Source: Tachypleus tridentatus (taxonomy: Eukaryota; Arthropoda; Merostomata; Xiphosura; Limulidae). Taken from it: a stretch of DNA of 64,000 nt. The DNA lies in the NCBI RefSeq assembly GCF_004210375.1, contig NC_134834.1, positions 154,461,290 through 154,525,289 of the forward strand, given 5' to 3'. Below the pieces are notes generated by a model. That model was not told where the DNA came from. It did not search any database and was given only the letters and a program-made list of their open reading frames with translations. Shown one piece after another: positions 1 through 12,195 of the stretch; the stretch's first letter is position 1, and each line of letters opens with the position of its first letter. The translations under genes were made by a program, and so were the position numbers.

Positions 1-1061
1 ATTTTTTTTAATACATCAAGACAAAAAATCAATTTGAGCATCAAAAAAGTGTGATGTTAATATTTGTGAAATTATTAAGAGGCCTTTTGAAATATTTTAC
101 CAAAGATGGCTTAAAGCATCAATATTTATTGATTTTGTCTTATGTATATTGCAAAAACTGTAAATATGGCTTTAGGCATTCTTTACAAATAACTGTTAAT
201 CTTATTAGTAATCCTACCTGTTGATGACATGTTGACCAAATGAATCTCTGCTGTTTTTTATATTGATGTTATGTCATTTTTTATTTTAACTGCAAGAATG
301 TGTGTTGTATTATTAGGATGCAGTTGTATTAAAGTATTTCTTTTTCTTGAGCAGTGGTGCTTTAACAGCAAGTACACTAGAAACATGTTTTAGTTCAAAA
401 ATTGCAACTGTATTTATTTCTAATAGAGTATTTCAGTAGAATTATTTTTAAAAGTAAAATAAAAATTCAGATTAACTTCACTACTATGAAGAAAAATAAT
501 TAAAGATAGAAGGTGGTAATATAGTATTTCAAAATGAATTACAGCATTAAATAAAACAAACTGTAAAAAGCTACTTCCTTTTCAGGTGTTGAATAAATGT
601 TCCTGCAGTATCAGTATTGTGAGTTTTAACTGTTCTTTTAAACATAATGTATTCAAGTTATTCTTTATATAACTTTTAGTGCATTCTGTAAGTATTTGGT
701 ATTGTTGTTGTATTCCTTAATATATTACTTTCTAAACTCATGAAGCTGACTTACAGTATATGTACTTGTAAATCCACAAGTGATTTGTTTTATTCATCTT
801 CGGATAGCCAGTGTAAAAAAAATTTTTTGAGTTTTCCATATTTTAAAATATACTGGTATTCATCCAGTCAAAAATATATCTTGTTCATTTAGCAAGCAGT
901 TAGTGAGAATTTGTTTTGAATATTTTTAAGAGATTCATTATTAGATCCTGTAAGTCCCACTCTCAGTGGGAACTTTTATAAAAATATTCCAAACATTGTG
1001 ATTTTTCCCAATTTAAAAGAAAAAAATTATGAATTTGATTATTGTTTAATGATACAAACAG

Positions 1062-1111
<50 letters not shown>

Positions 1112-1850
1112 CTTAATTTTCTAAATAAATAAATGTTTCTTCAAAAGACAGCACTTGTTTTTTAATTATTAACCCTTGACCATATATAAAGCTAGAAGTA
1201 AGAAAAGAAAAATAATTTGTTAATGTATGAAATTATCACCTTATCTAGAAGGAAAGTTGGTATTGAAAAATAAGTATTTCTGTGATTAGTTCATGTACAT
1301 TTACTATAAGTGCAAAATAAATGAGAATTCATAATTCAAATGAAAGTATGATAAAAGAATGTATTTTATTACATATAAGTCAGATCTTTAAACTTCTGTT
1401 AATCAGTACATTTCTTCATATTATAATTTTGATACATATATTAATTCCATTTTAAAGTTTGGATTGTAAGGGTGGATATAGGTATGTGTGTATTTTTCAC
1501 ATCGGTACCTTGTCACTAAGTTAATTGGAAGGTTCCCCTTTTAAGAAAGTGTTACTTATATTTCTTTCATCTCACAACCTACTATATTTATATTACAGAA
1601 AACATTAGTTAAAATGTAATTAATCATTTTTGAAATCAATATAGTTGAAAGCCATTAATAATATTCTTATTTCTTGTCAAAACAAAAAATAAATTAAGAA
1701 GGTAATGCTGAAAAATAGTTTATAATTTAAGTGTGAGGATTACTTAAATGCAAGTTGGATAACCAAACTGGGAGTAAAACTATTTTTTATAGCTGAATGT
1801 CTTGAGAATTTCAAAAGTATACAAGTATAGTTTCTCTTAGCATGGGTAAA
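1..1850. other. AT-rich non-coding stretch
   Basis: I find no coding exon, RNA gene or clear repeat copy here apart from an (AT)n tract. The composition is uniformly AT-rich with scattered stops in all frames. It may be intronic or intergenic; the sequence does not decide which. Confidence 0.5.
1070..1108. repeat. (AT)n microsatellite
   Basis: About 19 uninterrupted TA dinucleotides can be seen directly. Confidence 0.95.
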
Positions 1851-2790
1851 GTTGTCTGATGCAATAACCTTGGAGTGAAGTTTGCCAGAGTGCCAAACAG
1901 CTGTAGTGAAAGGGCTGACTTGTTCTTGCTTCCAATGAGCACTTTGAATTTTCTCTTAATAACTGCAGGTATAGTTTTTAGAGTAACCCACCTGAAACAG
2001 AGCTTTAAGATTAATCAAATTATGCAGATCCAGCAGACTCCCTTTCTTCCTGGTATCTGGCAGTTTGTTGTTACTTTACAAAGCAATGTTCCATGAATTG
2101 AGGAATGAAGGAACAAATATTTTCTGAAATATCTTCAGCAGTGCTCTCTTCAATAATCTTGCACAGTTTATTCTCATTGTCATTTTTCAAAATGTACCAT
2201 GTTACAACATCAGCATCTGAAAAATTAAATGCAGTTTGGAAACCTTGGCAATCTTTGCATTTGATGCACTGGTTTAGTCAACATTTTCTTGTGGCTGGAC
2301 TAGAAATAAATTTGTCTGGTTGTTCACAGCAATAAATTGAAAGTTATTGCAACTCTTATTTAGTACATTTATGGCAGTGATGATGTTCTCATGGTATTTG
2401 CAAATACAAACATTGTGCGTTAGCTTGTCAATCAGCATTACATGTTTTGGTCAGAGCTCAGCAAACTTGCTTTTGTCTATCTCTGCATCAAGATACTCTT
2501 CAGAGAAAAGAAAAAAAAAGAAGTCTTTGATAGAGGAAGTCAGATGTCTTGCTTGTACTTTTTTTTTTTTTAGTGCCATCCTCTTTCCCTGTTGGTGCTT
2601 GCTTGTTTGTATTATCTCTTTCATAACCAGGGCAACTGTTTCCAAAGCCAGAGGTGAGGATGCCAATAAGACACTTACACAGTGGTTATGGTAAACTCTT
2701 CAGCAAGTGCATTGATCAGTTTACAATACACAGCTTTCTTGTGCTTAAGTGTTTGCAACAAGGCTAGGGTCATAGCCTGCCAAGGATGAG
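1850..2790 (-). pseudogene. Decayed repetitive ORF, unclassified transposon-like family
   Basis: Read on the minus strand across frameshifts and stops, this stretch gives coherent protein pieces: SKFAEL-PKHVML near 2450-2490, NVCICKYHENIITAIN near 2350-2410, and near 1880-1960 a block with KNYTC followed by EIQSAHWKQEQVS-like residues and WHSGKLHSKVIASDN. I recognise this order from a recurrent protein found in many copies in arthropod and other invertebrate gene sets. That is memory, not a search. The usual form carries a DFAENYTC motif where this copy reads KNYTC. I do not know its transposon class, and no terminal repeats were found. It is clearly inactive. The plus-strand open frames of 60-115 codons over the same bases look like antisense shadows. 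Confidence 0.5.
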
Positions 2791-4489
2791 AAAGTGCTTC
2801 TCTCAAGGCACTGGCACTCATTAAATGGTGGAAAGATTATGCTGCAGTTTGAGCTCTTTTTCACAGCTCTTCACTTGGCTACACACTTCCAAGTCTACTC
2901 CTACCAGGTCTCTCCAAGCATCTTATGCACACTTTTTTGTAGATTCATTTTGTGTTTTCTTTTTACATCTACATTTAATTTGATAGTGCACATTTATATT
3001 TGGCATACTGTTCTTCATTTATCTTTATCCTTTGTCTACTTCTGGACTGTCACTTTGCCATGGTTTGTGGCATTTTTCATCTCAAGAAGACAATGACTCA
3101 TAATGAGATTCAAGTTTTTACATTGAGATGTTACATACCTGTACCAGTAGCAGTACTTTCATTTTATCAAAACCTTGTTGTATGGGATTCAATTTTAATA
3201 ATTTCAACCAATAAGTATATCAGTTCATTATTTAGATTTTATTCTGATGTATCTTGGACACATTTCACTACCCCATACCTTGTTAAAAATTCACCATATT
3301 GAATTATATTTCCCTGAGTAATAAAGTTTAATTATATTTTTTCTCAAATCAGTTTATTATAAACAGTTATATTTTGCCATAGAAAGCAATCTTAGATTAT
3401 ACATACCTTTGCTATAGGTATAGGTAGGCATAGTCAGCCATCAACAATGACCTTGAAACAGGAAGTCTAGGAAATCTAAAGCAGTGTATAATATCATAAT
3501 TAAGCTGTTTAGGATGCCATCTATTGACAAAGAATATGATTTGACTTAAGATCACACTGATGCATGGGCTCTATGAAGTTCTGCTTTAGTAACTTACAAA
3601 GGGTGATCGACATTACGAGGTTTAATGTATGTTTATGATACAGAAATGCCAATACTAGCACCATCGTTTCCATTTCTACTTTTGGAAAATTGTTATTGGC
3701 TGATTTTAATTACCAATAAATCATGTCCTACATAAATAAACGAGTTTTGTGACTGATACTACATCAGTGATACAGCTCTCTCTTTAACCAGTTACTGATA
3801 ATATGCAAAGAGATAAAACAGTTTTAAAGTTACATTTTACCTTACTTTTCTAGTCACTAACTTAATTACAAAATATAGATTTTATAAATTAGTAATCAGG
3901 GCAGTGGTACAAGAAAGATCCAGATGTTCAATTATTTCAATTTTAAGACAGCCCAGCTTATAAGCCCCCACTTGGGAAAGCTGGCAAATGGGCAAAAGAA
4001 TGAGATTTAGACTTGAAGTATTTGTTTCAAGAAACCACAAAGTCTGTTCTGAGTCACAAGATGGGTTTTATTTTTTCATCTATATTATCTTCATTGTGGA
4101 AGTGCACATTTTCCATTGTAAGTAAACTACATATAAAATGTGTATTTAGTCCTGTCTGCCAACCACATAATGTGTAATAACAACATACACCTGATTTTAG
4201 TCAATACATAACTCAATTACATTTATATAAATACCATTATTACTTAAGTATGCATGTTACATAATCACCCTTGTCAGTGTAGAATGTAATCTTTCAGCTA
4301 CAGCAGCAACTATGTAAAAGGCAGTAGTTGTATCATGTATTAATTCTTGCTGATTACATGAATATCAAGCTGCATTACATTGCATGTAAAAAAATATTTT
4401 GTAGTAATGTGTATTTTGTCAATTGATAGCTGCAGCTAAGCAATATTACAACTATGAGCATATCTTGTATATGTAAAAAAAAAAAAATT
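2791..4489. other. Non-coding stretch, nothing recognised
   Basis: Two overlapping plus-strand open frames of 100 codons (2794-3302) have biased Phe/Leu/Ser composition and no recognisable domain, so I treat them as chance. I see no repeats or RNA genes. Confidence 0.4.
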
Positions 4490-4612
4490 GTTGGTATAGG
4501 TAGAGAAAGCACTGCGTAGAGGAGGGAACAACGTTTTGACCTTCTTCGGTCATTGTTGAAACGTTGTTCACTCCTCTACACAGTGCTTTCTCTACCCATA
4601 CCAGTTGTTTTT
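4490..4612. repeat. Foldback (long inverted repeat) element with hammerhead-like centre
   Basis: Two arms of about 40 bp are inverted copies: left arm GTATAGGTAGAGAAAGCACT onward (4493 on), right arm ending AGTGCTTTCTCTACCCATAC (about 4585-4604). Between them the minus strand carries a small hairpin GACC-GAAGAA-GGTC followed by AAAACG and preceded by CAACAAT. This resembles a hammerhead core (CUGANGA, stem II, GAAAC) after two CpG-to-CpA changes and loss of the first residues. Hammerhead motifs are known from Penelope-like elements. The arms and hairpin are seen; the ribozyme ancestry is inferred. Confidence 0.65.
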
Positions 4613-5667
4613 AAATATATAATTTTCGCTACAAGTGGGTTTTCTCATCATCATTGATTATGAGCGTATCTCCTCTTTGTAAGATTGCACAACTTTCATT
4701 TTGTAGTATTACATATGTAACTGACTTGGATAGAATTTGTTATAATCACAATTTACTCATTTAATCTATCTCACACCATAACAGTAATTATTCATGAATA
4801 TTGGTGATGTAAATAGTGCCTATGCCATTACTATGTTTGAGATGTCCCAGGTGGCCTGGTATTGGGTGAAAAGCCTCATAAACACTAACAGCGTGACTGA
4901 CATACTGCAACATATGCTTTTTTTACTTTCACTCCCAAGTTCTTAGAATTACTATAAATCTATAAATTTCTGTAAAAGATAGAAAAACACTGCTTTGCTT
5001 TTTATTGTTGTTTTGTAGTTTATAAAAAGCTAATTATTTTACAGGTTCAATGAATTAAAATATTTTACATATTATGAAATGCATTTTATATAATACAATA
5101 ATATATAGAAATTTCTTCAATTAGTTAAACATATATCTGCAACTAACTGGATTTTTATAAGTATATAAAGTATACTGTTGACTAATTAATAATTAGCCAA
5201 CAGACATATTTCTTAGGACTTGTTAATTTAAATTTTAAAAAATTATTAAATCTAACAACTCATACAAATATAGTAGTATCAAGCAGTTTAGGCAGTTACA
5301 ATATATTAATTTTTTATATGCAGACTACTTTGCAATAATATTTCATCAATAATATATCATCAAAACTGTTTTGTTAAAGATCAAATACATTCATAAGTAA
5401 TCACATTATTTAAGCAGTTATCAGTCCTGCTTTAAGATTTATTAATATTTATTTTCTTAAACAATCCAAAAATCAACAATTTTGACACATGCTGTGAAAT
5501 AATTGCATGTAAAAAGGTTTATGTATTATCATAACCATAAAAATGTATATCAGCATCGGGTAACATTCTCATTTAATCTATAAGCAGTTTTTTTCTAATA
5601 TATTTATAATGTTCTTGTAATTTATTGACTATTATGAAGACATACATGGCAAAAAATGCTATTTTAC
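4613..5667. other. AT-rich non-coding stretch
   Basis: No supported gene. The first bases (4613-4665) may still belong to the repeat carrying the foldback, because an unpaired tail follows the right arm. Confidence 0.4.
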
Positions 5668-5909
5668 AGGGTGTTTCGAAAGTTACTGTGCAGTTTTGTA
5701 ATCATATTTTATTCAGTCTATTTCAAGCCAGCAACTGATAGCAGTGTTTAGAAACAAAATAAGAAAGATCCAGGCCTGTATTGATGCCAACAGGGGTCAC
5801 TTTCAACATTGTTTATAATTGTCATTCATATTCACCTCCTGTATTCTATATTGAAACATGTCTGTTAATATATATATAAATGCACAGTGACTTTCCGAAC
5901 ACCCTGTAT
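5668..5909. mobile_element. Internally deleted mariner-type element with 28-bp TIRs
   Basis: The left end TACAGGGTGTTTCGAAAGTT and the reverse complement of the right end, TACAGGGTGTTCGGAAAGTC, differ at only a few positions, giving near-perfect terminal inverted repeats of about 28 bp. The outer TA fits the target preference of Tc1/mariner elements. Inside, near 5768-5812, the plus strand reads RIQACIDANRGHFQH, which resembles the C-terminal tail of a mariner-type transposase. At about 240 bp it is a non-autonomous, MITE-sized derivative that has kept the last piece of the transposase. Confidence 0.8.
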
Positions 5910-6077
5910 TACACTAAGGTTCATGTTTGTAAACATAATGGAATTTTAAAGGAAATGGATATTTTGTGCTATCTGAATATGCATGTTGTTCCCATGGTGA
6001 TTGAGCTAGTTTTGTTGACCAATAACTGATCACTGTGATGTTTTTTTCCAATTTCCTGCTTTCCATAAATCAGATAT

Positions 6078-6940
6078 ACAGGGTGATCCAATGAGAGATA
6101 TCCCACTGATTTTGTATAGGAAAAATATAACACACTACTGACATAAACATACCTTACTGGAATAGAACACTGGACTTTTCTAACAATGTCAGTTTTAAGT
6201 TACCAAACCTTCCAGCAACTTTCTTACACAATAAACATATGATGGTACACTTTTTACAAGATCTTGGAGGTTATTAACTTCAACACTGAATATTTCTTTT
6301 CTTGAGTTCATTGGTATTCCAGGTTTTTGGCATACACTGCCCTTACTATAATTCTACGGTAAAAATCTATTATGTTAAAGCTTAACAAATGAGAAATCCA
6401 CTTCATTAGGTCATCTCACTGTTGACAATATTTGGAAGTAAAGAATGCTCCCAATGACTAACATTAATTGGGGGTCTACATATGCTAGTGCTCAGAAATT
6501 GGTTGCTGTGTACCACAAATAACAAAAGTTAGGTTTGTGGACATATCCTCATTTAGACAGAACAGCATATCCCCAAATTCTAAAATAGCAACCATTTGTT
6601 GTGATGTACTATGTTTTGATAAATCTGTGTCCTTTAATTGATGCAAAACTGGTCTCACTGTTCCGATCATCATCCAAAATCAGGGACACAGTTCAATTCC
6701 AAACATGCTCTTTAAATGAAATTTGTTGTTTTAACAGACCTAGTTTCTATCTAATATTTAAATTGTTTTCTGCTGAGAAGGAGAAAATCAAAAATGTCTC
6801 TAAACAAATGTTGTGTATAATATGTAGCTAAACTATGAACTTTCTTCTATTCAGTATTTTGCCTAAAAATAAAACAAAATATAATTATTTTTCCCATAAG
6901 AAATCAGTGGAGTATCTCTTGTTTCATCAACCCTGTTTTG
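6078..6940 (-). mobile_element. Decayed mariner-type transposon with TIRs
   Basis: The left end ACAGGGTGATCCAATGAGAG..ATCCCACTGATTT (6078 on) is matched in inverted form by the right end near 6900-6939 (reverse complement ACAGGGTTGATGAAACAAGA..ACTCCACTGATTT), giving TIRs of about 38 bp. On the minus strand a residual frame at 6485-6673 reads LEFGDMLFCLNEDMSTNLTF followed by ICGTQQP. This is reminiscent of the SDEAHF..L.G.VN...R.WG block of mariner transposases with the catalytic Asp region altered. Several stops and a short length (about 860 bp) mark it as dead. The TIR evidence is stronger than the protein evidence. Confidence 0.65.
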
Positions 6941-7425
6941 TTTTTTTATACCAGAAAGTTTTGCCCAACTAGTGAAATTTGTCTGACAGGTAGAGTTTTA
7001 CAGTTGAACTCCCCAAAGCATATTGACAATACTAATGCAAAACACTGAATTAATATATGAAAAAGAATGCAGATTAAACCATTGACACTACAGCTGTATT
7101 TTACTATAGTAGTTACACATTAAATAACTACTGCAAAAAATGCTTTATCATTAAATATTTAAGTGCACACATAGACTTAGGTGAAGAAATATGTAGTGTT
7201 TTTCTGTACCGTAAGTAACGTGCAGAACTGATAAGATCCCAACTAAACACAATTTTTTCAAAGTGTTATTACTATAATTCACAAACACACAATTTGAAAG
7301 GTTTTCTTACTTTTTCTACATTCCTTACCAGTAGCTTGACAAAATTTTATTACAGAGAGCATTCAAAACCTATGTTACTGAACATAAATGGCATGTAAAA
7401 ACTTACTGACTTGGTATGGTAGACT
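6941..7425. other. Non-coding stretch before the minisatellite
   Basis: No gene or repeat copy was recognised. Confidence 0.4.
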
Positions 7426-7429
7426 CGCA

Positions 7430-10060
7430 CTTGACACTAACAGCAGTCAATATCTATGTAGAAATAAATCAACTGACATTACTACTGCCCATGAACACAT
7501 GGGATAAACTTATGTTGCTACTATCAAGCAAAAGACAGAATAAATTTATCCATGCAATTGCTCTCAGTCAACAACTAGAATAAACATACCCATGTCATTA
7601 CTATCAGTCAACACATAAAATAACTCTAAACATGTCATTACTACCAGTCAACATCTAGAGTTAATATACCCATATCGTTACTATAGGTAACCATCAAGAA
7701 TAAACATACCCACATCATTACTATCAGTCAATATCCAGAACAAACCTACTCGTCTTTACTATTAGTCAACATCTAAAATAAATATACCAGTGTCCTTACT
7801 ACCAGTCAACATTTAAAATAAACATACCCATGTCATTACTATTGGTCAACACATAGAATAACCCTAAACGTCATTACTACCAGTCAACGTCTAGAATTAA
7901 TTTTCTCATATCGTTACTATAAGTAAACATCAAGAACAAACATACCCATGTCATTACTATCAGTCAACATACAGAATAACCCTCAACATGTCATTACTAT
8001 CAATCAACATCTTGAATGAATATACCCATGTTGTTACTACCAGTCAACATCTAGAATAAACATCCCCACATCATTACTATCAATCAACATCTTGAATGAA
8101 TATACCCATGTCATTACTATATGTCAATATATAAAATAAACGTACCCAAGGTATTACTATAAGCCAACATTTAAAATGAACATACCCACTTCATTACCAT
8201 CAGTCAACATTGAGAATAAACATACCCACTTCATTACCATCAGTCAACATTGAGAATAAACATACCCACATTATTACTATCAGTCGACATCTAGAATAAA
8301 CGTACCTAAGTCATAACTATCAGTCAACATGTAGAATAAACATACCTGTGTCATTACTATCAGTCGACATCTAGAATAAACATACCTGTGTCATTACTAT
8401 CAGTCGACATCTAGAATAAACGTACCTAAGTCATAACTATCAGTCAACATGTAGAATAAACATACCTGTGTCATTACTATCAGTCAACATCATTATTAAC
8501 AGTCAACATGTAGAATAAACATACCTGTGTCATTACTATCAGTCAACATCTAGAATAAACATACCACATCATTATTAACAGTCAACATCTAGAATAAACA
8601 TACCACATCATTATTAACAGTCAACATCTAGAATAAACATACCCATTTCATTACTATCCATCAACATCTATAATTAACCTACCCAAGTCATTACTATCAG
8701 TCAACATCTTGAACAAACATATCCATGTGATTAATATCAATCAATGATAGAATAACTCTACCCATATCATTCCTATAATTCACCACATAAAATAACCCTA
8801 CTGACATCATTACTATCACTCAACATCTAGAATAAATCTACCCACGTCATTACTATCAGTCAACATCTAGAATATATCTACCCACATCATTTCTAACAGT
8901 CAACATCTATAATAAACCTACCCATATCATTATTAGTTAACATGTAGAATAAACATACTCATGTCATTACTATCAGTTAACACACAGAATAACCCTAAAC
9001 ATGTCATTACTATAAGTCAACATATAAAATAAACATACCCATGTGATTACTATCAGTCAACATGTAGAATAAACCTACCCATGTGATTACTATCAGTCAA
9101 CATGTAGAATAAACCTACCCATGTGATTACTATCAGTCAACATGTAGAATAAACCTACCCATGTGATTACTATCAGTCAACATGTAGAATAAACCTACCC
9201 ATGTGATTACTATCAGTCAACATGTAGAATAAACCTACCCATGTGATTACTATCAGTCAACATGTAGAATAAACCTACCCATGTGATTACTATCAGTCAA
9301 CATGTAGAATAAACATACCCATGTGATTACTATCAGTCGACATTTAGAATAAACATACCTAAGTCATTACTATCAGTCGACATCTAGAATAAACATACCC
9401 ATGTCATTATTATCAGTCAACATCAATAATAAACCTACCCATGTGATTACTATCAGTCAACATCAATAATAAGCATACCCAAGTCATTACTATCAGTCGA
9501 CATCTAGAATAAACATACCCAAGTCATTACTATCAGTCGACATCTAGAATAAACATACCCAAGTCATTACTATCAGTCAACATCTGGAATAAAACCTACC
9601 TATATCATTACTATCAGTCAAAATGATGAATAAGAAATATCCATGTAACTACTCTCAGTTAACATCCTGAGTAAACATACCCATGTCATTACAATCTGTC
9701 AAAAAGTAGAATAAGCTTATTCATGTCAGTATGATCAGTTAACATAAAAGAAACATACCCATACTATTACTAACAGTAAGAATGTAAGATGAATTTACTT
9801 TTGTCACTACATTCAGTCAACTACAAACAATATATGTAATTACCTTTGTTAGATGAAAGTATGTAGGATATCTAATTCTCCTTTTCATCAACTAGTAGAA
9901 TATGTAATTATATTGTTGTCAATCAATCATGAATTACAAGTAGAATGCTTAATTGCCCTAATCAATCAGTTGCATGTAGAACATTTAATTAACCTTTTAG
10001 TCAATATGAAAATTAAATAATCTCTATCAGTCACATGCAGAATATGAAACTAAGTAGATG
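7430..10060. repeat. Minisatellite array, about 40-bp unit
   Basis: The unit is CATGTAGAATAAACCTACCC followed by ATGTGATTACTATCAGTCAA (40 bp). At 9060-9320 there are six or seven essentially identical copies head to tail; elsewhere copies vary at the ATCTAGAA/ATGTAGAA, CATACCC/CCTACCC and ATGTCATT/ATGTGATT positions. A 120-bp higher-order period is visible at 8281-8460, where identical blocks recur. By length I estimate 55-60 units to about 9760, followed by strongly diverged units to about 10060. Unit length, orientation and homogenised core are read directly. Confidence 0.95.
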
Positions 10061-10930
10061 TACAATTTGACTAATGTTTTGAGAGACAACTTGCATACCC
10101 AATTTTGCCCTTGATGAAATCCTGACAGATCCAGTGAAAGTGTGCAAATACAAGTGAATTCTGTCTATAGTTCAATTTCTTTTTGAAACTCTTGTAATGC
10201 ATTTTGAATGTCTTACCTTAAAAGTTCTGCAGATTATTTTAAGGAGAATAAACTCCTCCATCTCACTCTCTTTCAAATGCAGAAGTTTGCTAGAAATGAG
10301 CAAAATCGCTGGTAATTTTCAGTAGCATTCATTCTGTAGTAAACTATATTTTATATCAAAAAGTAAGGAATATCCTAAAAAATATTTTATTTACAAAATA
10401 TTTTTTCTAATTCAGGCTTAAGCTCTTACTCTAATCCTAGAATCAACCAGAAATTAAATGATGTGATTCAGAAAATAGTGGGAAGCTCAAACAGTAACAA
10501 TATCTTTATTCTCCACATTGTAGCTGGGTATTTTATTACTGTACATTTTAGTTATTATGGGAAACAAGACAACTGAAGTGCTGAAAGTTTTATTTACAGG
10601 CTTTAACTTAAAGAATTTTGTTTTATTCAAACTCAACTATTTACAGTAGCTATTGCAGTAACAGTATATATGTTATTCTACAAAATATTTTTGTTTTTCA
10701 ATATTTGGAAAAAGTTTGATGTGAACTTGGTTTACTTTTTAATTACTGCATAAATATGTTCAGTCAACTTTTTTTTAGGAGGAAATGCATCCACAGAAAC
10801 AAACTTTTCCTCGATAATGGATAATTACCACGAGTATGGGTTACTATGTAAGGATATGCACTATACGTATACAGTGAAGAATGCTTGTACCCCAATTTTT
10901 ATACTCAGCTCAGTGGAACTGGACACTTTT
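10061..10930. other. Non-repetitive interruption between two satellite blocks
   Basis: This unique AT-rich sequence lies between the main 40-bp array and a related diverged array. It could be an insertion or satellite decayed beyond recognition. No gene was seen. Confidence 0.4.
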
Positions 10931-11575
10931 CACCAATCAACTATGTGTAGAATATTAATTACATTATCACTTTGAAACATTTAAAATATATTATCACCCT
11001 TTTCACTGAGATGTGTGTGTATAATAAGCTGTCACAATTGTATATTAATTCCACATCAATCAACAGCAGGCAATATGTGATTACCATTACCAGATCACTT
11101 TGTTATTCTTCTCAGTCATCAACAAATAGGTCAAAATGTGGACAACAATGGACCCTTTCATTATTCAAGGCTGTCCTTGCACTTTTCACCCTTAATAAAA
11201 TTAAAAAATTAAACCCTTAACATTTAAAGAAATGTGTATTAATTTAAACAACATGAATAATGTATGAATACATTAAACAACATGAATAATGTGTATGAAT
11301 ACTTATCATTAAACAACATGAATAATGTGTATTAATACTTATCATTAAACAACATGAATAATGTGTATTAATACTTATCATTAAACATGATGCAACAACA
11401 TAAATGTAGAATGAATAATGTATTACTTATCATTCAACTATATAAAGAATGTAATAATTTTTATCATGCAACTAAATGTAGAATGTGTATTATTCCTTAT
11501 CATTCAACTACATGAAAAATATGTATCAATTATCATCATTCAACTATTTATGGAATGCAAATTAATTCTTATCAG
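10931..11575. repeat. Diverged satellite block, 36-40 bp units
   Basis: Units such as TCATTCAACTA-CATGTAGAATGTGTATTA-TTCTTA recur at loose 36-40 bp spacing. At about 11265-11385 there are three near-identical 36-bp units starting TTAAACAACATGAATAATGT. The unit shares TCA-CAACATGTAGAATR with the array at 7.4-10 kb in the same orientation, so I infer one ancient satellite with two histories of local homogenisation. An 82-codon open frame (10972-11220) falls within it and is not thought to be a gene. Confidence 0.7.
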
Positions 11576-11794
11576 ACAAAGAACTGGGTAAAGTAATACC
11601 CACACTAATGAGTTTTGAAAAATAGTTATTTTTTGTCCATTAAAAATACAAGTTCAACTTTCCTATTTTTGAGATAATGTAAACTTTATAAAATATAAAC
11701 TTAGTGATATTTTTATATACATTATATTATACAGCCTATCACTAAATAAATACACTTTACAATGCACATCAACCATCTCCATAACAACACGTTG

Positions 11795-11920
11795 GCAAAC
11801 AATGATTTACAAAGAAAGAATTTTGTTGATGGTAGAACATACTACATATAGTATTCCACTAACAATAAAATTCTTGTTTATGCATATAAATCATTGCTTG
11901 CCAAACTATTACTATATTGT
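11795..11920. repeat. Foldback element made of Penelope-type 3' ends
   Basis: The left arm (TTGGCAAACAATGATTTACA..GAATTTTGTTGATGGTAGAACATACTAC) and the right arm (TAGTATTCCACTAACAATAAAATTCTTG..AAATCATTGCTTGCCAA) are inverted copies of about 55 bp with almost no spacer. The arm sequence, with GTAGTATGTTC-ACCATCAATAAAATT and TTTATGC-TATAAATCATTG, is the same as that at the outer ends of the two Penelope-like elements near 56.95 and 61.9 kb. It appears to be two element ends joined tail to tail. Confidence 0.7.
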
Positions 11921-12195
11921 GCTTCCTTATTCAAGAACTTCCATAATGTAATATGCAAATAACTCCAGTGTATAAATAAAGGTAAAGATAGCTCAATAAA
12001 AAAAAAAAAAAATTTACAGTCATGCTACTAATAAAATTATCCAGAAAATAAATTATTTTTGTGAGATCAACTAGTTGGATAATAAAAATGTGATCAAATT
12101 TAAGTAGAAGTAGCTAAGTCACCTGAAGTACAACTAGTTCATAGCAGATAGTGCCAGTGCAGCTCCAGTTACATCAGTGAACAGTGTTTGTAATA
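11921..12195. other. Short non-coding stretch
   Basis: It contains only an A-rich run near 11998-12013. No gene was recognised. Confidence 0.4.

Noticed and set aside
2347-2694. Plus-strand 115-codon open frame, with neighbouring frames at 1875-2335
   Set aside because: They are antisense to the minus-strand decayed repetitive ORF and have no domain or splice signals of their own.
7430-9760. Regular direct repeats that might suggest a CRISPR array
   Set aside because: The 40-bp units are contiguous without unique spacers and the context is eukaryotic, so this is a minisatellite.
10972-11220. 82-codon plus-strand frame
   Set aside because: It lies in the diverged satellite block, and the frame follows the repeat periodicity, not a protein family.
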